The notes beneath the pieces are model-generated. The model made no database searches. It was not told where the DNA came from and saw only the letters and a program-made list of their open reading frames with translations. This document shows positions 1 to 8,896 of a DNA stretch of 64,000 nucleotides, one piece after another; within the stretch, counting starts at the first letter, position 1; each line of letters opens with the position of its first letter. Source of the DNA: Bordetella pertussis 18323 (GTDB lineage Bacteria > Pseudomonadota > Gammaproteobacteria > Burkholderiales > Burkholderiaceae_B). The stretch covers positions 868,001 through 932,000 of the forward strand of contig NC_018518.1 in NCBI RefSeq assembly GCF_000306945.1, given 5' to 3'. The position numbers and the translations under genes were made by a program.

Positions 1-388
1 ATCAGATGACATTGTCGGCAAAGTCCACCGGAATTGCAAGCCTGTAAGCCCGGCGTAGGTTTCGGCGCATGTTGGCTGCGGAAAAGCCACAAAACCTGCG
101 TGTTGGCCGCCGATCGCAGCGCGGGCCCGGCGTTGCCGCGCATTCCTTCATGCGCCGCAGGCCCCGGGCAATCGAAAGCACCCGTCGAGAACGCACCAAC
201 TTAGGGCAAATCCGGGTATGAATATTCGTATATATAACTACAAATAACAAATTAATACCGAATACCGATCATTTAAGTCGAATTCCACATCAACAACGGA
301 TTCCACGTCACGGCCTGACACTTCCCGCGCGGGTACGCCGCGCACGTCGTCGACGTTTATTGCGCAAGACCCTACCCAGGAGATGCCC
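1..388. other. Intergenic region, no gene supported
   Basis: I see no convincing gene in these 388 bases. The first 220 bases are GC-rich with no recognisable protein on either strand. Bases 220-290 turn AT-rich, as expected for the promoter of the chemotaxis receptor that follows. The possible minus-strand reading frame at 2-250 has an unusual composition and no known motif, so I leave it out. Confidence 0.5.
245..271 (+). promoter_or_regulatory. Possible sigma-28 (FliA) promoter for the MCP gene
   Basis: TAACAAAT (245-252) and ACCGATCA (264-271) are separated by 11 bases. The flagellar sigma-28 consensus is TAAAGTTT-N11-GCCGATAA. The -10 half matches at 6 of 8 positions and includes the conserved CCGAT core; the -35 half matches poorly. 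Chemoreceptor genes are usual members of the sigma-28 regulon. This is a candidate by eye only. Confidence 0.25.
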
Positions 389-2020
389 ATGCTTGAAAGG
401 ATCAAGGTCCGCACCGCGATGGTGGCGGTATTCGCGTGCTTCCTGGCGGTGCTGATGCTGTCGGGCGCCCTGACGTGGCGCAACGCGGGCAGGAGCGCCG
501 CCGAGATCGAGGGGCTGAACCAGGTCGCCGTCAACCAGGTCGACCCGCTGTTCGAGGCCAGCGGCGCGGCGCTGCGCGCCCGCGTCGCCCTGCTGGAGGC
601 CCTGGCAAACCTGCAGGCCAATCACCTGGACCCGGTGGCGACGCTGCACCAGCAGGCCGGCGCGGCGCAGCGCCAGGCGGCCACGCAATTCCAGCGCTAC
701 GTGGACGTGCCCAAGGAGCCGGCCGCGGCCGAGCTGGCCGCGACCCTGCAGACGCGCTGGCGCGCCTACCAGTCGGTGCTGGACGAGCTGGCCGCCGCCG
801 TCGACGCCGGCCAGGCCGAGCCCGCCCTGGCCGCCATGCATCGCGCGCAGCAGGCCGAACATGCATTCCAGCGCGACATGGAAGCCTTTCTGGCCAGGGT
901 ACAGGCGCACAGCGACGAAGTGCGCAGCGGCGCCGAGGACACCCATGTCGTGGCCCGCTGGAGCGCCATCGCGCTGACCACGCTGGGCGTGCTGCTGACC
1001 CTGGCCGGCTGGCTGTTCGTGCGCCGCGCGGTGCTGCGCCCCTTGCTGGAGGCCGGCCATCATTTCGACCGCATCGCCGACGGCGACCTCACCGCGCGCA
1101 TCGAGGTGCGCTCGGCCAATGAAATCGGCGCGCTGTTCGCGGCGCTCAAGCGCATGCAGGAAGGCCTGACGCGCACCATCGCCGTCATGCGGCGCGGCGT
1201 CGACGAAATCAACGTCGGCGCGGCCGAGATCTCGGCCGGCAACGCCAACCTGTCCAGCCGCACGGAGGAGCAGGCCGCCGCCCTGGAAGAGACCGCGGCC
1301 ACCATGGAGGAACTGGCCACCACGGTCAAGCAGAACGCCGACAATGCCGCGCAGGCCAATCAGCTGGCCGCCGTCAGCATGCAGGTGGCGCAGCGCGGCG
1401 GCGAGTCGGTCGCGCAGGTGGTGCAGACCATGCACGGCATCTCCGCGAGCTCGCGCCAGATCGCCGACATCGTCACCGTGATCGACGGCATCGCCTTCCA
1501 GACCAATATCCTGGCGCTGAACGCCGCGGTCGAGGCGGCGCGCGCCGGCGAACAGGGCAAGGGCTTCGCGGTGGTGGCGGGCGAGGTGCGCAGCCTGGCC
1601 CAGCGCGCCGCGCAGGCGGCCAAGGAGATCAAGGCCCTGATCGAGAGCTCGGTGGCGACGGTGCGCGCCGGCTCGCAACAGGTCGCCAGCGCCGGCGGCA
1701 CCATGGACGAGGTGGTGGCCTCGGTACAGCGCGTGGCCGACATCATGGGGGAGATCTCGGCCGCCTCGGCCCAGCAGGCCAGCGGCATCGACCAGGTCAG
1801 CCTGGCGATTTCGCAAATGGACGAAACCACCCAGCAGAATGCCGCGCTGGTCGAACAGGCCGCGGCGGCGGCCACGGCCATGGAAGAACAGGCCCGCCAC
1901 CTGGCGGCCGCGGCGGCGGTCTTCAGGACGCAGGGCGGCGCCATCATCGACGTCGCCGCCGCGCCGCTGGCCGGGCCGGCGGGCGGCCATGCCGCCCTGC
2001 CGCCGGCCGCGGCCCACTGA
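389..2020 (+). CDS. Methyl-accepting chemotaxis protein
   Basis: Inner-membrane chemoreceptor that passes periplasmic signals to CheW/CheA. The 543-residue protein has a first membrane helix at about 10-30 ([15 protein letters not shown]), a periplasmic helical domain, a second helix near 190-215, a HAMP domain after it ([14 protein letters not shown]), and a long cytoplasmic coiled coil. The hairpin tip reads [20 protein letters not shown], the MCP signature. I chose the ATG at 389 rather than 383 because AGGAG at 378-382 then has normal spacing; from 383 it would touch the start codon. There is no C-terminal NWETF-type CheR/CheB tether; the tail is Ala/Pro-rich. The ligand cannot be told from sequence. 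Confidence 0.93.
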   Translation: MLERIKVRTAMVAVFACFLAVLMLSGALTWRNAGRSAAEIEGLNQVAVNQVDPLFEASGAALRARVALLEALANLQANHLDPVATLHQQAGAAQRQAATQFQRYVDVPKEPAAAELAATLQTRWRAYQSVLDELAAAVDAGQAEPALAAMHRAQQAEHAFQRDMEAFLARVQAHSDEVRSGAEDTHVVARWSAIALTTLGVLLTLAGWLFVRRAVLRPLLEAGHHFDRIADGDLTARIEVRSANEIGALFAALKRMQEGLTRTIAVMRRGVDEINVGAAEISAGNANLSSRTEEQAAALEETAATMEELATTVKQNADNAAQANQLAAVSMQVAQRGGESVAQVVQTMHGISASSRQIADIVTVIDGIAFQTNILALNAAVEAARAGEQGKGFAVVAGEVRSLAQRAAQAAKEIKALIESSVATVRAGSQQVASAGGTMDEVVASVQRVADIMGEISAASAQQASGIDQVSLAISQMDETTQQNAALVEQAAAAATAMEEQARHLAAAAAVFRTQGGAIIDVAAAPLAGPAGGHAALPPAAAH

Positions 2021-2050
2021 GCGCGGCCCCGGTGCCGGGTTGGCGCGCCG

Positions 2051-3364
2051 TCAGCGGCGACGCGCCAGGCCCAGCAGGGCGTACAGGATGATGGCGCCGA
2101 ACGTGGCGGTGCCGATGCCGTTCATCGAGAAATCGCCCAGCTTGACGCTGAAGTCGCCCGCCCCCAGCACCAGGGTCACGGCGGCCACGATCAGATTGCG
2201 GTTGTCGCTGAAATCGACCTGGTTGACCACCCAGATGCGCGCGCCGGCGATGGCGATCAGGCCGAACACCACGACCGACATGCCCCCCAGCACGGGGCCG
2301 GGGATGGTCTGGATCAGCGCGCCGAACTTGGGCGAGAACCCCAGCACCAGCGCGATCACGGCCGCCACCACGAACACCAGCGTGGAATAGATGCGCGTCA
2401 CGGCCATCACGCCGATATTCTCGGCGTAGGTGGTCACCCCGGTGCCGCCGACGGCGCCGGAAACCATGGTCGCCACGCCGTCGCCCACGAAGGCGCGGCC
2501 CACGTAGCGGTCCAGGTCCTGTCCGGTCATGGCGGCGACCGCCTTCACGTGGCCCAGGTTCTCGGCCACCAGGATGATGGCCACCGGCACGATCAGGCCC
2601 ATGGCCTGCGGCTCGAACACCGGCGCGGCGAAGCTGGGCAGGCCGAACCACGGCGCGGCGGCCACCTTGGCGAAGTCCATGGGCGCGCCCAGCCCCAGGC
2701 CGTTGGCGCAGACCGCGTAGATGACGCAGGCCAGCACCAGGCCGACCAGGATCAGCAGCCGCTGCACCATGCCGCGCGTGTAGACGGCGATGCCGCCCAC
2801 GCACAGGATGGTCATCAACGCCATGCTGGCCTCGAAGCCGGACGAACCCATGGCGCCCTTGGCGGCGATCGGGGCCAGGTTCAGGCCGATCACCGCCACC
2901 ACCGCGCCCGTGACGACCGGCGGCATCATGGCCTCGATCCAGCGCGCCCCGTTGCCGCGCGCGCTGGCCGCCCATACGACCAGGCCGATCAGCGCGTACA
3001 CCAGGCCACAGGCGATGATCGCGCCGAGCGCCACGCCGATATTGGCGTTGGCGCCGGGCGCCACATAGCCGGTGACCGCCACCACCCCGCCGATGAAGGC
3101 GAAGCTGGAGCCCAGGTAGCTGGGCACCCGGCCGCCGACGAACAGGAAGAAGATCAGCGTGCCGATGCCGGACATGAGGATCGCCACATTGGGGTCGAAA
3201 CCCATCAGCAGCGGCGCCAGCACGGTGGAACCGAACATGGCGACCACGTGCTGGGCCCCCATGGCGATGTTCTTGGGCCAGGACAGGCGTTCGTCGGGCG
3301 CGATGACCGCGCCCGGCACGGTGTCGTCGGCCAGCCGCCAGCGCGGGAAATAGGTATTGGACAT
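2051..3364 (-). CDS. uraA: Uracil/xanthine-family (NCS2) permease
   Basis: Probable uracil:proton symporter of the nucleobase NCS2 family, 437 residues, with many membrane helices. The N-terminal stretch QHVVAMFGSTVLAPLLMGFD is typical of UraA/RutG. The conserved acidic helix region is present (LIVPVAIILVAENLGH). The ATG at 3364 is preferred; an in-frame TTG at 3400 would add twelve residues unlike the family N terminus. The gene converges with the chemoreceptor across 30 bases containing a short CCCGG-TG-CCGGG hairpin. It could equally transport xanthine or another pyrimidine. Confidence 0.88.
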   Translation of the reverse strand: MSNTYFPRWRLADDTVPGAVIAPDERLSWPKNIAMGAQHVVAMFGSTVLAPLLMGFDPNVAILMSGIGTLIFFLFVGGRVPSYLGSSFAFIGGVVAVTGYVAPGANANIGVALGAIIACGLVYALIGLVVWAASARGNGARWIEAMMPPVVTGAVVAVIGLNLAPIAAKGAMGSSGFEASMALMTILCVGGIAVYTRGMVQRLLILVGLVLACVIYAVCANGLGLGAPMDFAKVAAAPWFGLPSFAAPVFEPQAMGLIVPVAIILVAENLGHVKAVAAMTGQDLDRYVGRAFVGDGVATMVSGAVGGTGVTTYAENIGVMAVTRIYSTLVFVVAAVIALVLGFSPKFGALIQTIPGPVLGGMSVVVFGLIAIAGARIWVVNQVDFSDNRNLIVAAVTLVLGAGDFSVKLGDFSMNGIGTATFGAIILYALLGLARRR

Positions 3365-3434
3365 AGGTATGCGTGGAAGTTGAAGGGATGGGCGGCGCAA
3401 GTGTAAGGGGGGTCGGAAGCGCGCAGCAATATGT

Positions 3435-3462
3435 TTAAGTTCGTCCGCGCGCCTGCCGTATT
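3435..3462 (+). promoter_or_regulatory. Possible sigma-28-like promoter
   Basis: TTAAGTTC (3435-3442) is followed after 12 bases by GCCGTATT (3455-3462), a partial match to the flagellar sigma-28 consensus with one extra spacer base. It lies 35 bases before a FlxA-like gene, and flxA of E. coli belongs to the sigma-28 regulon, which is why I record it. The -10 match is limited to GCCG plus scattered positions. Confidence 0.22.
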
Positions 3463-3497
3463 AAGGACTAACCCTAATCCACGCGGACGCCGCCACC

Positions 3498-3815
3498 ATG
3501 ACCGTCAGTTCCGTTTCATCGCGCATCTCCGCCGGCGCGTTCGACCAGTACGCCAGGCAGTTGCGCGACCGGGCCGCCGCCAGCGGCGCAAAGGACGAGG
3601 CCGGCAGCCCCGCGGCCGAGGCCTTGCAGGCCCTGCAGCGCCAGCTGGCGGCCATCATGCGCCAGATGCGCCAGGTGCGCGAAAGCAACGCCACCGCCGA
3701 GCAGCAGGCCCGGCAGCTGCAGGACCTGAACCGCCAGGCCTTCGCCATCCAGGGGCAGATCCAGAAGCTGCTGGAAGAGCAATTGCGCCTGGCGCAGCGG
3801 CTGGCGGCGCGCTGA
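3498..3815 (+). CDS. FlxA-like coiled-coil protein
   Basis: Small 105-residue protein with no signal peptide or membrane segment. The N-terminal third is Ser/Ala-rich and probably disordered. Residues about 40-105 form one long amphipathic helix rich in Gln, Leu, Arg and Glu (IQGQIQKLLEEQLRLAQRL), which resembles FlxA-like proteins of flagellar regulons. The resemblance is by composition and pattern only. It stands alone, between the divergent uracil permease and the binding-protein gene. The codon usage is typical of the window. Function unknown. Confidence 0.6.
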   Translation: MTVSSVSSRISAGAFDQYARQLRDRAAASGAKDEAGSPAAEALQALQRQLAAIMRQMRQVRESNATAEQQARQLQDLNRQAFAIQGQIQKLLEEQLRLAQRLAAR

Positions 3816-3915
3816 AGCCGGCCGCGCCGTTGATGGCGCGCATCAAAATTTCTGATTGGACTCGGGGGAACACGGGCATTAAGGTCTTGCCACAACTCAA
3901 AAAAGGAGGAGACCC

Positions 3916-5238
3916 ATGCAAGCGTTGCGCCCAGTCCTCGCAGCGGCCATCATGGCTGCCTGCGCGCCGGCCCTGGCCGGCACGGTAACGGTCATCACGT
4001 CTTTCCCCAAGGACCTGACCCAGGCCTACAAGGCGGCCTTCGAGAAGGCCCATCCGGACATCAAGCTGGAGATCCTCAACAAGAACACCGTGTCGGGCAT
4101 CGCCTTCGTGCGCGAAACCCCGGCCGGCCAGCGTCCGGAAGTCTTCTGGGCCAGCGCCCCCGACGCCTTCGAGGTGCTGGGCCGCGACAAGCTGCTGGCC
4201 AAGGCGCCGGACGTGGCCAACCCGGCCGTGCCCGACAAGATCGGCAGCTACCCGATCAACGACCCCTCGGGCATGTACATGGGCCAGGCGCTGGCCGGCT
4301 ACGGCATCATCTACAACACGCGCTACATCAAGGCCAACAAGCTGCCCGCGCCGGTCGAATGGAAGGACCTGCTGGCGCCGCACTGGTTCGGCCACGTCGG
4401 CATCACCGCGCCGTCGCGCTCGGGCACCATGCACCTGACGGTGGAAACGATCCTGCAAGGCGAAGGCTGGAATGACGGCTGGGGCACCCTGCTGCGCATG
4501 TCGGGCAACGCCAGCGCGGTCACCGAGCGTTCCTTCGGCGTGCCCGACAGCGTGAACAACGGCCAGTTCGGCGCCGGTCCGGTGATCGACTTCTTCGGCC
4601 TGTCGAGCAAGTACTCCAAGTTCCCGGTCGATTTCGTCTATCCGTCCGAGACCGCCATCGTGCCGGCCAACATCGCGCTCATCGAAGGCGCGAAGAACAC
4701 CGAGGAAGGCAAGCAGTTCATCGCCTTCACGCTCAGCCAGGCCGGCCAGGAACTGCTGCTCGAACCGAAGATCTCGCGCCTGCCGGTGCTGCCGTACGCG
4801 GCGCTGGCCGGCAAGATCCCGCCGGGCTATCCCGACCCGGCCGAGATCGCCAAGCGCAGCAAGGTGCACTTCGACGCCGACCTGTCGCAGGCGCGCTACT
4901 ACGTGGTCCAGAGCCTGTTCGACCAGACCATCACCTTCCGGCTCAAGGACCTGCAAGCCGCCACCAAGGCCATCTACGACGCCGAAGCCAAGCTGGGCGA
5001 ACGCGCCGGGCAAGGCAAGGCGGCCGAGCTGCTGGCGCAGGCGCGCCAGCTGGCCTGGACGCCGCTGGTCGACGCCGAGCGCGCCGCCGACCCGGCGTTC
5101 CTCAAGCTGTTCGCCGGCAACAAGAAGGACGCCGCGGTCAACCAGCAGATCACGCAGCTCGAAGGCGAGTGGAACGGCAAGGCCCGCGCCAACTACGAGC
5201 AAGCGCAAAAGCTGGCGCGCGAGGCGGCCGCGCTCTAG
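3916..5238 (+). CDS. ABC transporter extracellular solute-binding protein
   Basis: Periplasmic binding protein, 440 residues, with a signal peptide (LAAAIMAACAPALAG, cleavage near residue 22) and a type II binding-protein fold resembling iron, spermidine or thiamine binders (TVITSFPKD at the mature N terminus, EVFWASAPDAFEVL). The last 130 residues form a helical extension beyond the usual domain. A strong ribosome site, AAAAAAGGAGGAG, precedes the ATG. Its stop codon TAG lies inside the CTAG target of IS481, so the insertion leaves the protein intact. The permease and ATPase genes expected downstream are missing; IS481 and T3SS genes follow instead, which suggests a rearrangement. Confidence 0.85.
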   Translation: MQALRPVLAAAIMAACAPALAGTVTVITSFPKDLTQAYKAAFEKAHPDIKLEILNKNTVSGIAFVRETPAGQRPEVFWASAPDAFEVLGRDKLLAKAPDVANPAVPDKIGSYPINDPSGMYMGQALAGYGIIYNTRYIKANKLPAPVEWKDLLAPHWFGHVGITAPSRSGTMHLTVETILQGEGWNDGWGTLLRMSGNASAVTERSFGVPDSVNNGQFGAGPVIDFFGLSSKYSKFPVDFVYPSETAIVPANIALIEGAKNTEEGKQFIAFTLSQAGQELLLEPKISRLPVLPYAALAGKIPPGYPDPAEIAKRSKVHFDADLSQARYYVVQSLFDQTITFRLKDLQAATKAIYDAEAKLGERAGQGKAAELLAQARQLAWTPLVDAERAADPAFLKLFAGNKKDAAVNQQITQLEGEWNGKARANYEQAQKLAREAAAL

Positions 5239-6185
5239 GTGTGAACTGTCAATAGGTTGTATTCGTCCAGGTTGAGTCTGGAGATGGGTACAGCGCGCCC
5301 GATGCCTTGGTGGGGTCGATGCCAGTTGTAGTGGTGTAGCCAGGATTTCATGGCATCGGCTCGGTGTTGGGAGTTCTGGTAGGTGTGAGCGTAAGCCCAC
5401 TCACGCAAGGCCGACTGGATGAAGCGTTCGGCCTTGCCATTGGTCTGTGGGCGGTAAGGTCGGGTAAAGCGGTGCTTGATGCCCAGCTCATGGCACAGCG
5501 CGGCGAAGGCGCGGCTGCGAAAGGCCGAGCCATTGTCGGTGAGCAAGCGCTGGATGGTCACGCCCAGGCGCTGGTAGTAGGCCACTGCGTCCTTGAGGAA
5601 CTGGACGGCGCTGGGGAAGCGCTCGTCGGGGTGGATGTCGGTGAAGGCCACGCGGGCGTGGTCATCGATGGCCACGAAGACGAAGTCCCAGCCGGCCCCC
5701 TCAACGGTATCGCGTCGGTTGCCCGTGACCCGGTGGCCAGGGCGCTGGATACGTCCCAGCTTCTTGATGTCGATGTGCAGCAGATCGCCGGGGGCCTGAT
5801 GCTCGTAGCGCACCACCGGCTCGGCCGGCTCCAGGTCGGCCAGGTGCGACAGACCGGCGCGGGCCAGGACGCGGCTGACGGTGCTGGCTGACACGCCCAG
5901 CGCCTGGGCGATGCGCGCTTGGGTCAGCCGCTTGCGGCGCAGCTCCACGATAGCCAGCGCCTTGGCCGGCGCAATCGCTCGGGGCGAGACCGTCGGGCGC
6001 GAGGACGCATCGGCCAAGCCCGCCTGGCCCTGAGCCAGGAAGCGGCCCAGCCATTTGCGCACAGTCGGCGCGGTGACCCCATAGGCGCGGGCCGCTTCAG
6101 GCACACAAACTTGATGGGCGATCAATTGCTGGACCATTTCGAGTCGACGTAGGAAGGTCAATCGGGCATGCTTATGGGTGTTCAT
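5235..6185 (-). CDS. IS481 transposase (copy 1)
   Basis: DDE transposase of the IS481 family, 316 residues. Two N-terminal helix-turn-helix regions lie near residues 25-50 and 85-110. The integrase-type catalytic core has Asp139 (LLHIDIKK), Asp217 (LLTDNGSA) and Glu253 (NGKAERFIQSA), with 35 residues between the last two, so it is DD35E. The gene reads out of the element: the last codons are CAC ACC TAG, where only CAC and the A of ACC are IS sequence and TAG is the target CTAG. The start is ATG at 6185 preceded by AAGGAG. It is apparently intact. Confidence 0.95.
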   Translation of the reverse strand: MNTHKHARLTFLRRLEMVQQLIAHQVCVPEAARAYGVTAPTVRKWLGRFLAQGQAGLADASSRPTVSPRAIAPAKALAIVELRRKRLTQARIAQALGVSASTVSRVLARAGLSHLADLEPAEPVVRYEHQAPGDLLHIDIKKLGRIQRPGHRVTGNRRDTVEGAGWDFVFVAIDDHARVAFTDIHPDERFPSAVQFLKDAVAYYQRLGVTIQRLLTDNGSAFRSRAFAALCHELGIKHRFTRPYRPQTNGKAERFIQSALREWAYAHTYQNSQHRADAMKSWLHHYNWHRPHQGIGRAVPISRLNLDEYNLLTVHT

Positions 6186-6282
6186 CCGGCCGGGCTCCTT
6201 GAGTGAACTGGGGGGTTGGCGATTTCCAGTTTCTCAAATCCGGTTCGGATGAACCATGCATACAACCTATTGAATCTTCACA
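5240..6282 (-). mobile_element. IS481, copy 1
   Basis: A complete 1043-bp element. The ends are imperfect inverted repeats beginning TGTGAA (left TGTGAACTGTCAATAGG, right TGTGAAGATTCAATAGG, both going on to TTGTAT). The flanks are TCTAGG on the left and ACTAGC on the right. IS481 is known to duplicate a 6-bp NCTAGN target, so these unequal flanks are not one clean duplication and point to recombination between two IS481 copies. At offset 977 (base 6217) this copy has T, where the tandem copies have C. Confidence 0.97.
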
Positions 6283-6283
6283 A

Positions 6284-6400
6284 CTAGCGCGCGTGGCGCG
6301 GAAAGACCAGCAGGTCGGCCGTCACCGGTTCCCTGTTGTCGAATAACAGGTAATGCGTGGCGTCCGGATATTCGCCATGGCGCGCGCCGGATCCGCATGC
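6284..6400 (-). pseudogene. Possible 3' remnant of a lost gene beside IS481
   Basis: On the minus strand the residues YPDATHYLLFDNREPVTADL are followed by LVFPRHAR and a TAG stop inside the IS481 target. They look like the tail of a real enzyme, perhaps an alpha/beta hydrolase. The reading frame upstream, towards 6571, has no coherent protein character. I read it as the truncated end of a gene whose body was lost or moved by IS481 recombination. Family assignment is uncertain. Confidence 0.25.
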
Positions 6401-6555
6401 CCTTGGCGGGGTCCTGCGGCCGGACGTCCGAAAACCGGGATATTCCGAGAAGCAATCGGCTGGCGCCTTCCAGACTGTGCGCATACCATTGCCCTCTTTT
6501 GCCACGCATTTCGAGCGTATGGTTTCCCTTGCGCCCGACGCAGGCTCGCCTCGCC

Positions 6556-6984
6556 ATGACCGACACGGCATACCACCAACTCATCGCCGATTTCGGCCGC
6601 CTCATCGGCATCGACTCGCTCAACCCCGGTGCCGGCGGCCTGTGTCAGTTGATTTTCGAACCGTGCGCACCGGTCTTCATCGCACCGGTGCACGCCCGGA
6701 CGGAAATCATGATTTCCTGCGTGCTGGGCACGGCGGACGCGGCCAACCCGGCAAGCATGGCCCGAGCCAACTTCATGCAGGCCGGCAGCGGCGTCGTGGC
6801 CTGCATCGGCGGCGATGGGTTGTTCTATCTGCAGCAGGCCATACCCCTGTCGCGCGCCACGCCCGCAATCCTGCTCGATCACTGTGAGCGTCTGCTGCAG
6901 GAAGCCTCGCGCTGGCGCGTCGGCGACCACGACGGCTGCGCCACCTCGGCCCCGAATATCGCCGCGCTGACGCGCGGCGTCTAG
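6556..6984 (+). CDS. CesT-type type III secretion chaperone
   Basis: A 142-residue acidic protein of the CesT/SycE type. It has an N-terminal helix (YHQLIADFGRLIGI), then beta strands ending in a long C-terminal helix (LLDHCERLLQEASRWRV). Such dimeric cytoplasmic chaperones bind effectors or regulators of T3SS. It converges with bscF, 35 bases away, and stands on the opposite strand to that operon. No effector gene is next to it, so its client is unknown. I chose the ATG at 6556 because the conserved helix begins there; in-frame sequence upstream is not protein-like. The stop is TAG within another CTAG. Confidence 0.72.
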   Translation: MTDTAYHQLIADFGRLIGIDSLNPGAGGLCQLIFEPCAPVFIAPVHARTEIMISCVLGTADAANPASMARANFMQAGSGVVACIGGDGLFYLQQAIPLSRATPAILLDHCERLLQEASRWRVGDHDGCATSAPNIAALTRGV

Positions 6985-7019
6985 GTCGGCGGCGACTGCC
7001 GGGCGCCGCCGCGGCAGGC

Positions 7020-7286
7020 TCAACTCGCCTTCTGTATGACGCCCTTGAGCGAATCCGCGACCTGCTTGACCACCGTGCTCTGTAGATCGATCATCACGAC
7101 CCACGATTGCATTTCCTGTTGCACGATCAGCAGGTCGGACGTGCTGACCGCGCCGTCTCCGCGCGCGCTGAGCGCCTCCAGGCGGCTGCGCAGGTCGCGT
7201 TCGTGAGCGTTCAGCCGCGTATTGACCGCCTGGTTGACGCTCTGCATGGTCACTCGGCCTGCGTCGCCTCCCAGGTTAATGGCCAT
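7020..7286 (-). CDS. bscF: T3SS needle protein BscF (SctF)
   Basis: Needle subunit that polymerises outside the cell into the hollow injectisome needle. It has 88 residues, the usual size for PscF/YscF/MxiH, and is all helical with two helices either side of a short turn (ISO-type helical hairpin, C-terminal half VVMIDLQSTVVKQVADSLKG). The ATG at 7286 is supported by GAAGGAG seven bases upstream; an in-frame start nine codons earlier would lie inside the preceding gene without such a site. It is the last gene of the bopN operon and overlaps bscE by 11 bases. Confidence 0.9.
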   Translation of the reverse strand: MAINLGGDAGRVTMQSVNQAVNTRLNAHERDLRSRLEALSARGDGAVSTSDLLIVQQEMQSWVVMIDLQSTVVKQVADSLKGVIQKAS

Positions 7287-7575
7287 GCTTGTCTCCTTCG
7301 GCGCATTGTTCATTGCTCAGGCGCGTCAAGACTGACGCCGGAGGGTTGTCCGGCCCGGTCGGGCGCTGCAGCAATACCTGCCGGGCCGCGGTGGCGGCCG
7401 CCAGCGCGTCGCGCCATACGGGATAGGTGTCGCGCCCCACGCCATCGTGCAGGCGGACGCGCAAACGTGTCTCCAGTTCGCCAAGCTGCGACAGCAAGGT
7501 GTCGCGCAAGGCGGAACCGCCCGGCGATGCCAGGCGCACTTCCAGTTCGGTCAGGGCTAGAACAGATGTACTCAT
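7276..7575 (-). CDS. bscE: T3SS protein BscE, probable needle co-chaperone
   Basis: A 99-residue helical protein encoded directly before the needle gene, the position held by sctE-type needle chaperones such as PscE/YscE. The N-terminal half is an amphipathic helix (VLALTELEVRLASPGG...), and the C-terminal half is Pro/Asn-rich. In Yersinia and Pseudomonas the E and G proteins keep the needle subunit monomeric in the cytoplasm; the same job is inferred here from position, because the sequence is weakly conserved. It follows bscD after 40 bases. Confidence 0.7.
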   Translation of the reverse strand: MSTSVLALTELEVRLASPGGSALRDTLLSQLGELETRLRVRLHDGVGRDTYPVWRDALAAATAARQVLLQRPTGPDNPPASVLTRLSNEQCAEGDKHGH

Positions 7576-7615
7576 ATGATGTTGCAGACGAGGGTTGACG
7601 GCTACCGAGGCGATT

Positions 7616-8896
7616 TCATCGCGTCACGATGACCGGTTCGGGACCATCGAAGACCAGGCGGCCGGATTCGATGGCGGTAAGGCGATACTGGTCCCGCAGT
7701 CCGCCCACCAGGAGGCGGCTGCCATCGGCCAGCATCAGGTACGGTTGCGGGCCGCTCACGACACTGCGTATCTCGAACGGCACGTGATCCCGCGTCGCGC
7801 GCGCGGCGGTGGCCGGCAGCCGGACGACGTCGTAGTTGCGCTGGTTGAACGCGGCCACCAGCTCGCGCAGGCGCGCCATGCGGCCTGCCGCCAATCCGCC
7901 GGGATCTGCGTCCAGGCGGTCGGCGTGCCAGCTGAGCTTGACGCCGTCGAGGCGTTCGTCGGCCAGCTGGGCCGCGAACTGGGCCGAGACCTCGTCGGCC
8001 AGGCGTACATCGCGACCGAGGATCGTCATGCCCGGCAGGCGCATGCGCACCGCATGCAGCGCCGCGGCGCGTTCGTGCGCATCGCTGGCGATGCCCGAGA
8101 TCGCCAGGCGGCCATTGCCGTACGGGCGCGCCATGTAGCGCACCCCGAATGTCGCCAGGACATCGCAGGCCAGGGCCCTGGCCTCGTCCTGCCTGCTTAC
8201 CTGCATGGCAGGCCGTGGCGCAAGTTGCGCCAACGCCCTGGCGACCCGAGCGAATTCCGTCTCGTCGTGCACCCATCCGGTCACGGTGAGCACGCCGCCA
8301 CGGCCGTAGGCCGCTTGTAATTGCTCGGTAAGGCCCAGGCTGTCGATGAGCGCCGCGGCGCGGACCAGCGGCGCGGTGGGCGTTGGGGGCGGCGCGGCCG
8401 GCGGCGTGGCGGGTGTGGTCACGGAAACCAGCGCCGTGGCCAGGCCGACCAGCAGGACGGCCGCGGCCGCGCCCAGCGCCAGCCAGGGCCGTCCTGCACG
8501 TCGGCGCGGCATGAGGGCAGCGACGGACGGCGGGCTTGTCGAGCCAGGGACGTCGTGCAAGGCTGTGTCGCTGCCGTCCGGGCCGCACGGCTCCGGCGGC
8601 GCGGGCCACGGCGCGGAAGGGGCGGCCACGGTGATCCAGGCGGCTCCCAGCTCTACGGGTTCGTTGAAGGCCGCGGGCGGACACGGCGCCTGGGCGTCCA
8701 GGCCGGGCGTCACGGCGCCGGCCAACCGCCAGCCGGACTGGTCGATCTCCAGCCATCCCGCCACTTCGGGCATGTCCTCGCCGGTCAGGACGATATCGCA
8801 ATGCGGATTGGCGCCCACGCGCGCGCCATGCACGGCCGGGCAGCGCGCCATGCACTGTGCGCCTGAAAGCACGCGGAATTCCAGCGCCGTCGTCAT
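7616..8896 (-). CDS. bscD: T3SS inner-membrane ring protein BscD (SctD)
   Basis: Outer ring of the injectisome basal body in the inner membrane, 426 residues. The N-terminal cytoplasmic part (about 1-120) is FHA-like ([20 protein letters not shown]...[12 protein letters not shown]). One membrane helix lies near 132-155 ([18 protein letters not shown]). The periplasmic part consists of repeated ring-building alpha/beta domains and ends in a PVIVTR tail. Its ATG overlaps the bcrD stop codon by 4 bases. Size and layout match YscD/PscD. Confidence 0.92.
   Translation of the reverse strand: MTTALEFRVLSGAQCMARCPAVHGARVGANPHCDIVLTGEDMPEVAGWLEIDQSGWRLAGAVTPGLDAQAPCPPAAFNEPVELGAAWITVAAPSAPWPAPPEPCGPDGSDTALHDVPGSTSPPSVAALMPRRRAGRPWLALGAAAAVLLVGLATALVSVTTPATPPAAPPPTPTAPLVRAAALIDSLGLTEQLQAAYGRGGVLTVTGWVHDETEFARVARALAQLAPRPAMQVSRQDEARALACDVLATFGVRYMARPYGNGRLAISGIASDAHERAAALHAVRMRLPGMTILGRDVRLADEVSAQFAAQLADERLDGVKLSWHADRLDADPGGLAAGRMARLRELVAAFNQRNYDVVRLPATAARATRDHVPFEIRSVVSGPQPYLMLADGSRLLVGGLRDQYRLTAIESGRLVFDGPEPVIVTR

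Noticed and set aside
2..250. Minus-strand frame of 82 codons at the window start
   Set aside because: No ribosome site, no motif, odd composition and overlap with an AT-rich promoter-like region.
3655..5400. Long minus-strand frame opposite the binding-protein gene running into IS481
   Set aside because: Composition is Gly/Arg/Leu/Gln-rich with no domain; the binding protein on the plus strand has a signal peptide and ribosome site.
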